In this document: piece after piece, positions 47,348 to 55,207 of the stretch
Position numbering within the stretch: the stretch's first letter is position 1
Layout of the letters: the number at the start of each line of letters is the position of its first letter
Source of the DNA: Erwinia oleae
GTDB lineage: Bacteria; Pseudomonadota; Gammaproteobacteria; Enterobacterales; Enterobacteriaceae
Direction of reading: 5' to 3'
Length of the DNA stretch: 64,000 nt
Assembly (NCBI RefSeq): GCF_000770305.1
Contig: NZ_JNVB01000039.1
Coordinates: 1-64,000, forward strand
Notes under the pieces: generated by a model
Told to the model about the DNA's origin: nothing
What the model saw: only the letters and a program-made list of their open reading frames with translations
Databases searched by the model: none
Program-made: the position numbers and the translations under genes

Positions 47348-48994
47348 ATGTCGAACAAGCCGTTTTACTATCAAAATCCCTTCCCGCTACACCATGATGA
47401 TACCGAATACTACCTGCTGAGCAGCGAGCATGTTTCCATCGCTGATTTTGACGGCCAGGAGATCCTGAAAGTTGAACCTGAAGCGCTGACGCTGCTGGCG
47501 CAGCAGGCTTTCCACGATGCATCCTTTATGCTGCGCCCCGCGCATCAGCAGCAGGTTGCCGATATTCTCAGCGATGCAGACGCCAGCGAAAACGATAAAT
47601 ACGTTGCCCTACAGTTTTTAAGAAACTCAGAGATCGCCGCCAAAGGCATTTTGCCAACCTGCCAGGATACCGGCACGGCCATCATTATGGGCAAAAAAGG
47701 CCAGCGCGTCTGGACCGGCGGCGGTGATGAAGCGGCCCTTTCTCAGGGCGTGTACAACACCTTTACAGAAGACAACCTGCGCTATTCGCAGAATGCCGCG
47801 CTGGATATGTATAAAGAGGTCAACACCGGCACTAACCTGCCCGCGCAGATCGATCTCTACAGCGTGGACGGCGACGAGTACAAGTTCCTGTGCATCGCCA
47901 AAGGCGGCGGCTCAGCCAATAAAACCTACCTTTATCAGGAAACCAAGGCGCTGCTCAGCCCCGGTAAGTTGCAAAGTTACCTGGTGGAGAAAATGCGTTC
48001 GCTGGGTACGGCCGCCTGCCCGCCTTACCATATCGCCTTTGTGATTGGCGGAACCTCCGCTGAAAGCACGCTGAAAACCGTTAAGCTGGCCTCCACCCAC
48101 TACTACGACACGCTGCCTACCGAAGGCAACGAGCACGGACAGGCATTCCGTGACGTTGCGCTGGAGCAGGAACTGCTGGCTGAAGCGCAAAATCTGGGGC
48201 TGGGCGCGCAGTTTGGCGGCAAATACTTTGCGCATGATATCCGAGTGATCCGCCTGCCGCGCCACGGCGCTTCTTGCCCGGTCGGCATGGGCGTTTCCTG
48301 CTCGGCGGATCGCAACATCAAAGCGAAAATCAACCGCAGCGGCATCTGGATTGAAAAGCTTGAGGCCAATCCGGGTCGTTACATTCCTGCCGAACTGCGC
48401 CAGCAGGGCGAAGGCAATGCGATACAGGTCAATCTGAATCGCCCGATGCCGGAGATCCTCGCACAGCTTTCGCAGTATCCGGTATCAACTCGTCTGTCGC
48501 TGAGCGGCACTATCATTGTGGGTCGCGACATTGCTCATGCCAAACTGAAAGAGCGCATCGATCGTGGTGAAGGGCTGCCGCAGTACGTGAAGGATCATCC
48601 GATTTACTACGCCGGACCGGCCAAAACGCCGGAAGGTTACGCGTCAGGATCGCTTGGCCCGACAACAGCAGGCCGCATGGACTCCTACGTTGATTTGCTA
48701 CAGGCCAATGGCGGCAGCATGATCATGTTGGCGAAGGGCAACCGCAGCCGTCAGGTTACGGATGCCTGTCATAAACACGGTGGATTCTATCTGGGCAGCA
48801 TTGGTGGCCCGGCAGCCGTGCTGGCGCAGCAGAGTATTAAAAGCCTTGAATGCGTGGAATACCCGGAACTGGGAATGGAAGCTATCTGGAAAATCGAAGT
48901 TGAAAACTTCCCGGCGTTCATTCTGGTGGACGACAAAGGCAACGACTTCTTTGAGAAGATCCAGCAGAACCAGTGCGCGAAGTGCGTGAAGTAA
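47348..48994 (+). CDS. fumA: Class I (iron-sulfur) fumarate hydratase
   Basis: 548 aa, the length of E. coli FumA/FumB. Interconverts fumarate and malate with an oxygen-sensitive [4Fe-4S] cluster. Cluster cysteines lie in [30 protein letters not shown] and the catalytic region [24 protein letters not shown]. FumA and FumB are too alike to separate by eye; the context (beside a dicarboxylate transporter, behind an FNR box) resembles the anaerobic role of fumB with dcuB in E. coli. It would make fumarate for the reductase encoded nearby. Confidence 0.93.
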   Translation: MSNKPFYYQNPFPLHHDDTEYYLLSSEHVSIADFDGQEILKVEPEALTLLAQQAFHDASFMLRPAHQQQVADILSDADASENDKYVALQFLRNSEIAAKGILPTCQDTGTAIIMGKKGQRVWTGGGDEAALSQGVYNTFTEDNLRYSQNAALDMYKEVNTGTNLPAQIDLYSVDGDEYKFLCIAKGGGSANKTYLYQETKALLSPGKLQSYLVEKMRSLGTAACPPYHIAFVIGGTSAESTLKTVKLASTHYYDTLPTEGNEHGQAFRDVALEQELLAEAQNLGLGAQFGGKYFAHDIRVIRLPRHGASCPVGMGVSCSADRNIKAKINRSGIWIEKLEANPGRYIPAELRQQGEGNAIQVNLNRPMPEILAQLSQYPVSTRLSLSGTIIVGRDIAHAKLKERIDRGEGLPQYVKDHPIYYAGPAKTPEGYASGSLGPTTAGRMDSYVDLLQANGGSMIMLAKGNRSRQVTDACHKHGGFYLGSIGGPAAVLAQQSIKSLECVEYPELGMEAIWKIEVENFPAFILVDDKGNDFFEKIQQNQCAKCVK

Positions 48995-49001
48995 CCCTTC
49001 T

Positions 49002-49029
49002 CCCCTCCCGTTAGCGGGAGGGGGTTTTT
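49002..49029 (+). terminator. Terminator of fumA
   Basis: Perfect 9-bp stem CCCCTCCCG / CGGGAGGGG with TTAG loop, then GTTTTT. The 227 bp from here to the CGNR gene show no recognisable gene. Confidence 0.9.
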
Positions 49030-49256
49030 CCTCTTTTTATCTCACGCCCGCATAGCGCAGTCCTGCCGTCACCCGCGCGGCGCGGCGTATCCGTCTGCTG
49101 CGACAGGCCGACCAGCCCATCCGCCAGGCAAACCAGCACACTGCCTTTAACAACGCCCCTGCTCAAACACGCGTTTCTGAAAAACATAAACACACCCACC
49201 TTCACTGCCGCGCCTGGCACCTTAACGGTAAGGGTTTGAAAAGCACATCGAAGACG

Positions 49257-49838
49257 CTATTTTTGCTGCTGCCGGAAGCGGCTGACCTTGGCACGATTTC
49301 CACACAGCGCCATGCTGCACCAGCGGCGGCGATGCGCTTTGGTTCGATCATAAAACCACAGCGTGCATTCCGGATGTTCACAACGCCGCACCAGTTCAAA
49401 ACGATTTTCGGCCAGCAGCGAGGCGGCAAGTTCGGCAACGGGCGCTAACAATGCTTCCGGCGAAGGCGTGCTATAACGGCGCTCCGTATGCAGCTCGCCA
49501 TTGTCATCAGCCACTAATTGTTGATAGCTGCGGGCCGAGGCCAGAAAGCCGTTCAACGCCGCAACATCGACAGCTGCGCCCGTTTTTTTCTTTTCCACCC
49601 CTTCCCTTATCGTCTCCCGCAGCCGTCGCGCCTGATGCAAAAGTTCACCCGGATCAAATTCTGCATTGCCAGCCGACACATTAACCGCCCGCGCCAGCCA
49701 GGTCAGAACATCCTGATCCGATTGCCAGAAGTCATAAGGCTGTCCTTCAACCTGCGCAACCGTATTCAGAAAATCGAGCGCCGGGTGATCCGCCACCAGC
49801 AGCGGCCCGCCAGCCTGTACGTGCGAATGAGTAGTCAT
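49257..49838 (-). CDS. CGNR zinc-finger, ABATE-domain putative transcription regulator
   Basis: 193 aa. An N-terminal ABATE domain starts LVADHPALDFLNTVAQVEGQPYD and the C-terminal CGNR zinc finger is complete (CEHPEC... CSMALCGNR, four Cys plus a basic RRRW). Family members are thought to be stress-related DNA-binding regulators; few have known targets. Divergent from the hydrolase gene at 50072 across 233 bp containing repeated GTTAC motifs, which could be its operators (inference). Confidence 0.85.
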   Translation of the reverse strand: MTTHSHVQAGGPLLVADHPALDFLNTVAQVEGQPYDFWQSDQDVLTWLARAVNVSAGNAEFDPGELLHQARRLRETIREGVEKKKTGAAVDVAALNGFLASARSYQQLVADDNGELHTERRYSTPSPEALLAPVAELAASLLAENRFELVRRCEHPECTLWFYDRTKAHRRRWCSMALCGNRAKVSRFRQQQK

Positions 49839-49866
49839 GTCGTCTCCTTCATAATCTGTTAATACG

Positions 49867-50058
49867 AATTGTAACCGATAAAAATTAAATTAAACAGTTA
49901 CAAAGATGAAACAGATAACCTGCTGAAAAATGAAAGTTTTCACGCGCCGCACGGCGGTAAGCACCGGCCGCCCATCATGTAACCATTAAAAATACACTTG
50001 AAAGGTTACAGAATTCAGTTAGGCTGTAACTGTTAAATAAAAACTTTATCAGTTACCA
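49867..50058. promoter_or_regulatory. Cluster of six GTTAC/GTAAC motifs in divergent promoter region
   Basis: GTTAC or GTAAC occurs at 49871, 49897, 49979, 50005, 50026 and 50052, several with flanks forming CAGTTAC or its complement (ACAGTTACA 49894-49902; CTGTAACTGTT 50024-50034; TCAGTTACC 50049-50057). Such clustering between a regulator and a divergent gene suggests operator sites. Confidence 0.45.
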
Positions 50059-50071
50059 AAAGAGCGAAATT

Positions 50072-50944
50072 ATGACCATGAATACTCACTATCCGGTTCA
50101 CTACCGCGTTGTTGAAGCAGACAACCTTCAGGTTTTCTATCGTGAAGCAGGCGAGCCAACTCATCCCACGCTGCTGCTGCTGCATGGCTTTGGCGCGTCC
50201 TCTCACCAGTTCCGCGAACTTATCCCACTGCTGGCCGACAAATTTCATCTGATCGCGCCCGATCTGCCGGGTTTTGGTTTTACCGACGTGCCGGCTGAGC
50301 GTGATTATCACTACAGCTTCGACGCGCTTGGCCAGACGCTGACGCATTTTGTCGATGCGCTGGCGCTGAAAAGTTACGCGCTTTATGTTTTTGATTACGG
50401 CGCGCCTGCCGGTTTACGCCTCGCGCTCAATTATCCCGACCGCGTCACCGGGCTGATTTCGCAAAACGGTAATGCCTATCTGGAAGGTCTGGGCGAGGCA
50501 TGGGAGCCCGTTCGCGCTTACTGGGCCGATCCCTCTGCGGAGAATCGCAGCGTCGTTAATGATGCCGTGCTGAATCTGGAAGGTATTCGCTGGCAGTATC
50601 TGCACGGCGTGAAAGAGGCGGAGCGCGTGGCGCCGGAAACCTGGCATCTCGCCACCCGGTTTGTTGAACAGGCAGACAACAGGGATATTCAGCTGGATCT
50701 GTTTCTGGATTATGCCAATAACCTGAAGCGCTATCCTGACTTTCAGGCTTTCTTCCGAGAAACACAGTTGCCCACGCTGGTTATCTGGGGCAAGCACGAT
50801 CCCTTTTTCATACCGGCCGGCGCAGAGGCGTATAAACGGGATAATCCCAACGCCGTCGTTGAATTACTGGATACCGGACACTTTGCGCTGGAAACGCACG
50901 TGGCGCAGATAGCCACGCGCATCCGCGAGGTACTGGACAACTAA
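50072..50944 (+). CDS. Alpha/beta hydrolase, haloalkane-dehalogenase-like subfamily
   Basis: 290 aa cytoplasmic alpha/beta hydrolase. Oxyanion-hole segment LHGFGASSHQFREL, then a nucleophile elbow reading VFDYGAPAGLRLAL in which Asp, not Ser, occupies the nucleophile place, as in haloalkane dehalogenases and epoxide hydrolases. Acid in GKHDPFF and catalytic His in DTGHFALETH. The substrate is unknown; annotations of relatives range from dehalogenase to epoxide hydrolase. Start could also be the ATG two codons downstream (MNTHYP). Probably controlled by the divergent CGNR regulator. Confidence 0.82.
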   Translation: MTMNTHYPVHYRVVEADNLQVFYREAGEPTHPTLLLLHGFGASSHQFRELIPLLADKFHLIAPDLPGFGFTDVPAERDYHYSFDALGQTLTHFVDALALKSYALYVFDYGAPAGLRLALNYPDRVTGLISQNGNAYLEGLGEAWEPVRAYWADPSAENRSVVNDAVLNLEGIRWQYLHGVKEAERVAPETWHLATRFVEQADNRDIQLDLFLDYANNLKRYPDFQAFFRETQLPTLVIWGKHDPFFIPAGAEAYKRDNPNAVVELLDTGHFALETHVAQIATRIREVLDN

Positions 50945-51444
50945 GAAGGATTAAGGGTCTTCAGGCCCGTGGCGTTTGGTTTTTTTGTTCGCCGCGGGCC
51001 TGAAGAGGTGAGCTTTAATGAAATGAATTTCCCTGGTGCTGGTGTTGAAAAAATTCCCCGGTGCTGACATGCAATAACAAATAAAGAACGCTTTTATCGT
51101 GTACGATTTAATTAATATCGCTTTTGTTAATATTGATTCTGGCAGCAATTTTATTAAATTAAAAGCGCTTATCGATTGTTATTTCCTATCGACATAACGA
51201 AATAAATTGATTAAAGGAAAAAGCAACACACACATCTCTATGTTTATTAATACATTTCACTGAATGCATTAAATTAATCACTTTTCCCTCTCGTTGAGAT
51301 AGTGCTTACCATGCTCTTTGCCGCAATAAAGCTTCTCTTTTTTATTTCATAACGAAATCACTGGTCAGAGGTTTTTTCGATTACCCGTTTTTTTTATAAT
51401 TTGATAAAACAGATACTGACTTTACCATCGCTAACGAGGTTCCG
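50945..51444. other. AT-rich intergenic region
   Basis: 500 bp without a gene. Apart from the long inverted repeat at its left end it is AT-rich (about 51060-51420) and shows no feature I can name. Confidence 0.6.
50959..51005. repeat. 16-bp inverted repeat with T-rich loop
   Basis: Arms 50959-50974 (CTTCAGGCCCGTGGCG) and 50990-51005 pair at 15 of 16 positions around a 15-nt loop containing seven T. It follows the hydrolase stop by 14 bp and probably ends that transcript, although the T-run is in the loop, not after the stem. Confidence 0.7.
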
Positions 51445-51906
51445 ATGTTCTTGATCAGAGAAGATGATTTGTCAGGTGAAGACGTTCGCGCTCTTCTGGC
51501 ACTGCATCTTGAAGGCATGCAGGCCAGTTCACCGCCAGAAAACGTCTTCGCGCTCGATCTGTCTGGCCTGCAAGTGCCAGAAATCACCCTCTGGTCGGCA
51601 TGGCAAGGCAGCAACCTTGCCGCTCTGGGCGCATTGAAGATGCTGCCGGATGGCAATGGTGAGGTGAAATCAATGCGCACCCACCCGGATTTCATTCGCA
51701 GAGGGGCGGCTAACGCTATCCTTAACACGATTATTGCCTCGGCAAAGGCAAAAGGCGCCAGACGACTGAGCCTGGAGACCGGCCGCGGCGAATCCTTTGA
51801 ACCTGCACTTGCACTCTATCGTCGACAGGGTTTCAAAGACGGTGCGCCTTTCTCACACTATGAACCCAACCCGTTCAGCCAGTTCCTCCATCTTGAGCTG
51901 ACTTAA
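51445..51906 (+). CDS. GNAT family N-acetyltransferase
   Basis: 153 aa, one GNAT domain: WSAWQGSNLAALGALKML (beta strands 2-4), GEVKSMRTHPDFIRRGAANAILNTII (acetyl-CoA loop RRGAA) and ALALYRRQGFKDGAPFSHYEPNPFSQF at the end. It resembles the YsnE/PhnO-type small acetyltransferases found widely in bacteria; substrate unknown. Stands alone between AT-rich regions. Confidence 0.85.
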   Translation: MFLIREDDLSGEDVRALLALHLEGMQASSPPENVFALDLSGLQVPEITLWSAWQGSNLAALGALKMLPDGNGEVKSMRTHPDFIRRGAANAILNTIIASAKAKGARRLSLETGRGESFEPALALYRRQGFKDGAPFSHYEPNPFSQFLHLELT

Positions 51907-52109
51907 GCTCCGCACGGCGCGCTTTGTAGGGCGTAAAAATCTCCTGTCATCTACAGCCGCAAGAGGTTGTCAGGCATGCGCTTCAGCCAGCCGCGACACC
52001 TCACCTTGCTTTCAGAAAAGCCTCCCCCTCTCTGCACGCGCCGGCTCAGGCAATCTTCTTCTGAATTAAGCGTTAACAATACTTATAAGAAAAAGTTACA
52101 ACAACCCTA

Positions 52110-52137
52110 TTGAATGATAATGATTGCTATTTATAAT
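52110..52137 (+). promoter_or_regulatory. dfoJAC promoter
   Basis: -35 TTGAAT (52110-52115), 16-bp spacer, consensus -10 TATAAT (52132-52137). The spacer contains the Fur-like box. A small palindrome GCTATT-tat-AATAGC (52126-52140) overlaps the -10. Confidence 0.7.
52113..52131. promoter_or_regulatory. Fur box of dfoJAC
   Basis: Core TGATAATGATTGCTA (52115-52129) matches the Fur 7-1-7 consensus TGATAAT-N-ATTATCA at 11 of 14 positions and lies between -35 and -10, where Fe-Fur would repress. Confidence 0.7.
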
Positions 52138-52358
52138 AGCATTCTCACAACAAACACCCGAGAATATGCATAAAAACCACACTAAATGAGTATATTTTTA
52201 CGTAATGCAGCTAATTACTCTCATTTAATGAGGGTTTAGCTTTTTTCCGCTGGGAACGGAAGTTAGAAAAATTTAACTGTCGATTTTTCACCAGATGTTC
52301 ACGCTGCCATTTTTCTGTGGCGGCAGGGCCGCTTACGTCTTCAATAAAGGAACAGGAT

Positions 52359-53921
52359 ATGGTCTTACGTTCGCAAATTCAGCCGGCGCCTCGCCTGCAT
52401 CTTTCTCATCAGGCTACCAAAGCTGAAGATTATATTTTCAGCGACCGGCAGTTGTCGGCATGGACGCAGCAGACGCAAGAAGTGCTGGCGCTGATGACTC
52501 ACACGCTGAAAGGCGTTGAGAAACCCTTCAGCGGCATTCTTCCCCACGAGCTTGCCAGCCAGTTTAGCGAAGTGGATCTCGACAGCCCGCTGGGCAGCAA
52601 CGATGCGGCGCTGGAGGAGTTGAAAACGCTCTACCTTCGCGACGCGGTCTGGTTCCATCATCCTAAATATGTCGCGCACCTGAACTGCCCGGTCGTGCTG
52701 CCTTCCCTGTTGGCTGAGCAGATTATGGCTGCGGTGAACAGTTCGGTGGATACCTGGGATCAGAGCGCCGGCGGCACGCTCATTGAGCAAAAGGTGATTG
52801 ACTGGACGCTCCAACGGATTGGTCTGCCTGCTTCTGCTGATGGAATTTTCACCAGCGGCGGCACCCAGTCCAACCTGATGGCAATGCTGCTGGCGCGCGA
52901 TAGCTGGTGCGCATCTCACCATCCGGGTCACCTGATTAAACACCAGGGGCTGCCGCCGGACGCCGCGAAATGGCGCGTCTTTACCTCAAAACTCAGCCAC
53001 TTCAGCATTCAGAAATCGATGGCGATTCTTGGGCTGGGCTACGATGCAGTCATCGCGGTGGATCACGATGAGCATTACCGCATGGATGCATATCAGCTGG
53101 AACAGGAGATCCAGCGCTGTTATCGCGAAGGGCTGATCCCGATTGCGGTCGTCGCAACCAGCGGCACCACCGATTTCGGCAGCATCGATCCGCTTGAAGC
53201 CATCTCGACGCTGTGTCGGCATTACGGCCTGTGGATGCATGTTGACGCCGCCTATGGCTGCGGTCTGCTGGTGTCGGAAAATCACCGTCAGCGCCTTTCC
53301 GGCATTGAACGCGCAGATTCGGTCACCGTGGATTACCACAAGTCGTTCTTTCAAACCGTCAGCTGCGGCGCATTTTTCGTCCGTGACAAGCAAAACCTGA
53401 AGCATGTGACGCACCATGCCGATTATCTCAACCCGCTCAGCGCACAGCAGGACGGGACGCCAAACCTGGTGAATAAAAGCATTCAAACCACGCGCCGTTT
53501 TGACGCGCTGAAAATGTGGCTGACGCTGCGCATCATGGGCCCGGCCGCGCTGGGTGAAGCGTTTGACAACATTCTCAACCTGACGCAGACCGTTCATCAG
53601 ATGTTAAGCGAACATCCGTCGATTGAGGTGCTCCATGCCCCCGAACTGACCACACAGATTTTCCGTTACCTTCCCCGACAGGGCATGAACGAGGCACAGG
53701 TCGATGAGATCAACGCCAACATTCGCAAGGCGCTGTTCCGCTCCGGCAACGCCGTGATTGCCGGTACGAAAGTGGACGGTCGCCAGTATCTGAAATTTAC
53801 CCTGCTGAATCCCACCACCACGGCTGCCGACGTTGAAGACGTCATCAGCCTGATTGTGCACTACGGCCGTGAACAGGTCCGGGCCGCTGCGCTGAACCAG
53901 CGAGAAATGCGTTATGAATAA
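52359..53921 (+). CDS. dfoJ: PLP-dependent lysine decarboxylase of desferrioxamine synthesis, DfoJ
   Basis: 520 aa group II amino-acid decarboxylase. First step of desferrioxamine synthesis: lysine to cadaverine. PLP Lys328 in the motif VDYHKSFFQ, PLP-ring Asp296 in HVDAAYGCG, and TSGGTQSNLMAML for phosphate contact. Assigned as DfoJ because dfoA and dfoC follow directly; alone it could be a 2,4-diaminobutyrate decarboxylase-like enzyme. ATG 52359 with AAGGAACAGGAT upstream is preferred to a GTG 14 codons earlier. Overlaps dfoA by 8 bp. Confidence 0.92.
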   Translation: MVLRSQIQPAPRLHLSHQATKAEDYIFSDRQLSAWTQQTQEVLALMTHTLKGVEKPFSGILPHELASQFSEVDLDSPLGSNDAALEELKTLYLRDAVWFHHPKYVAHLNCPVVLPSLLAEQIMAAVNSSVDTWDQSAGGTLIEQKVIDWTLQRIGLPASADGIFTSGGTQSNLMAMLLARDSWCASHHPGHLIKHQGLPPDAAKWRVFTSKLSHFSIQKSMAILGLGYDAVIAVDHDEHYRMDAYQLEQEIQRCYREGLIPIAVVATSGTTDFGSIDPLEAISTLCRHYGLWMHVDAAYGCGLLVSENHRQRLSGIERADSVTVDYHKSFFQTVSCGAFFVRDKQNLKHVTHHADYLNPLSAQQDGTPNLVNKSIQTTRRFDALKMWLTLRIMGPAALGEAFDNILNLTQTVHQMLSEHPSIEVLHAPELTTQIFRYLPRQGMNEAQVDEINANIRKALFRSGNAVIAGTKVDGRQYLKFTLLNPTTTAADVEDVISLIVHYGREQVRAAALNQREMRYE

Positions 53922-55206
53922 TACTCTCTATGATTTTATCGGCATTGGTATCGGCCCGTTCAATCTGGGCCTGGCCTGCCTGAGCGAACCGGTCGACGGG
54001 TTAAACGGCGTTTTCCTTGACCAGAATGCCGGCTTTGACTGGCATACGGGCATGATGCTGGAAAGCGCGCATTTGCAAACGCCCTTCATGGCGGATCTGG
54101 TAACGCTGGCCGATCCTACCAGCCCTTACAGTCTGCTTAACTACATGAAGGTGACCGGGAAAATATACTCTTTCTACATCCGTGAAAACTTTTTCCTGAT
54201 GCGTAAAGAGTATAACCAGTACTGCCAGTGGGCCTGTTCACGGCTCAGCAATCTGCGCTGGAACACCCGGGTGGAGTACGTCAGCTACGACGCAGAGCTG
54301 GAATGCTATCGCGTCCGCGCGGTGGATACGGTGAGCGGCAGGCAGCAAACATGGCTGGGAAAACGTCTGGTCCTTGGCACCGGCCCCAGCGCATGGATGC
54401 CCGCCTGTAGTCGTCCGCACCGCGAACACCTCACCCATTCCAGCCAGTACCTGTTCAATAAGGCGGAATTGCAGAAGAAACGCTCGATTACCGTGCTGGG
54501 AAGCGGCCAGAGCGCGGCCGAGATCTATTACGATCTGTTAGGCGATATCGATCGTTTCGGTTATCAGCTGAACTGGATAACCCGCGCGCCGCGCTTCTAT
54601 CCGCTTGAGTACACCAAGTTGACGCTGGAGATGACCTCACCGGAGTGGATCGACTACTTCCATAGTCTGCCAGCGGCAAAACGCGATGAGCTTAATGCGC
54701 GTCATAAGAATCTCTATAAAGGGATTAACAGCACGCTGATCAACGACATCTATGACCTGATGTATGTGAAGCAGCTTGACGGCGAACTCGACGTTAATCT
54801 GTTCACGCACGCCGAACTGACCGCTATGCGCTGGCTGCCGGAGGGCGAGTTTGAACTGTCGCTGCATCACCAGGAGCAGGATCGCGCCTTTACCCGCCGC
54901 AGTGAAGGCATCGTGATGGCGACGGGTTATCACTATTCTCCGCCGATGTTCCTGGAAGGGATTGCTCAGCGTCTGCGCTGGGATGAGAAAGGCCGTTACG
55001 ATGTGCAGCGTAACTACAGCATCGATCACCACAATCAGATCTTCGTGCAGAACGCCGAACTGCACACGCACGGCTTCGTCACCCCGGATTTGGGTATGGC
55101 CTGCTACCGCAACGCCGTTTTACTCCGCGAGATGACCGGACGCGAGGTCTATCCTGTCGAACGCCAGATCGCCTTCCAAACCTTTCCCGCAAAATCGGAG
55201 CGTTAA
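53914..55206 (+). CDS. dfoA: Cadaverine N-monooxygenase DfoA (lysine/ornithine hydroxylase family)
   Basis: 430 aa FAD/NADPH enzyme converting cadaverine to N-hydroxycadaverine. FAD site GIGIGPFNLGLA (10-21), NADPH site VLGSGQSAAEIYYDLL (about 193-208) and the C-terminal ATGYHYSPP segment typical of IucD/PvdA. Substrate is inferred from the decarboxylase upstream. The start lies inside the end of dfoJ; dfoC begins 1 bp after the stop. Confidence 0.94.
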   Translation: MNNTLYDFIGIGIGPFNLGLACLSEPVDGLNGVFLDQNAGFDWHTGMMLESAHLQTPFMADLVTLADPTSPYSLLNYMKVTGKIYSFYIRENFFLMRKEYNQYCQWACSRLSNLRWNTRVEYVSYDAELECYRVRAVDTVSGRQQTWLGKRLVLGTGPSAWMPACSRPHREHLTHSSQYLFNKAELQKKRSITVLGSGQSAAEIYYDLLGDIDRFGYQLNWITRAPRFYPLEYTKLTLEMTSPEWIDYFHSLPAAKRDELNARHKNLYKGINSTLINDIYDLMYVKQLDGELDVNLFTHAELTAMRWLPEGEFELSLHHQEQDRAFTRRSEGIVMATGYHYSPPMFLEGIAQRLRWDEKGRYDVQRNYSIDHHNQIFVQNAELHTHGFVTPDLGMACYRNAVLLREMTGREVYPVERQIAFQTFPAKSER

Positions 55207-55207
55207 G

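Larger units (their letters stand above)
51907..52358. other. Intergenic region with the dfo promoter
   Basis: 452 bp. The first 150 bp show no feature; the Fur-controlled promoter lies at 52110-52137 and a leader of about 215 nt precedes dfoJ. Confidence 0.6.

Noticed and set aside
49011-49220. A 69-codon leftward frame after fumA
   Set aside because: Starts in the fumA terminator region, no ribosome site and no recognisable family; likely chance.
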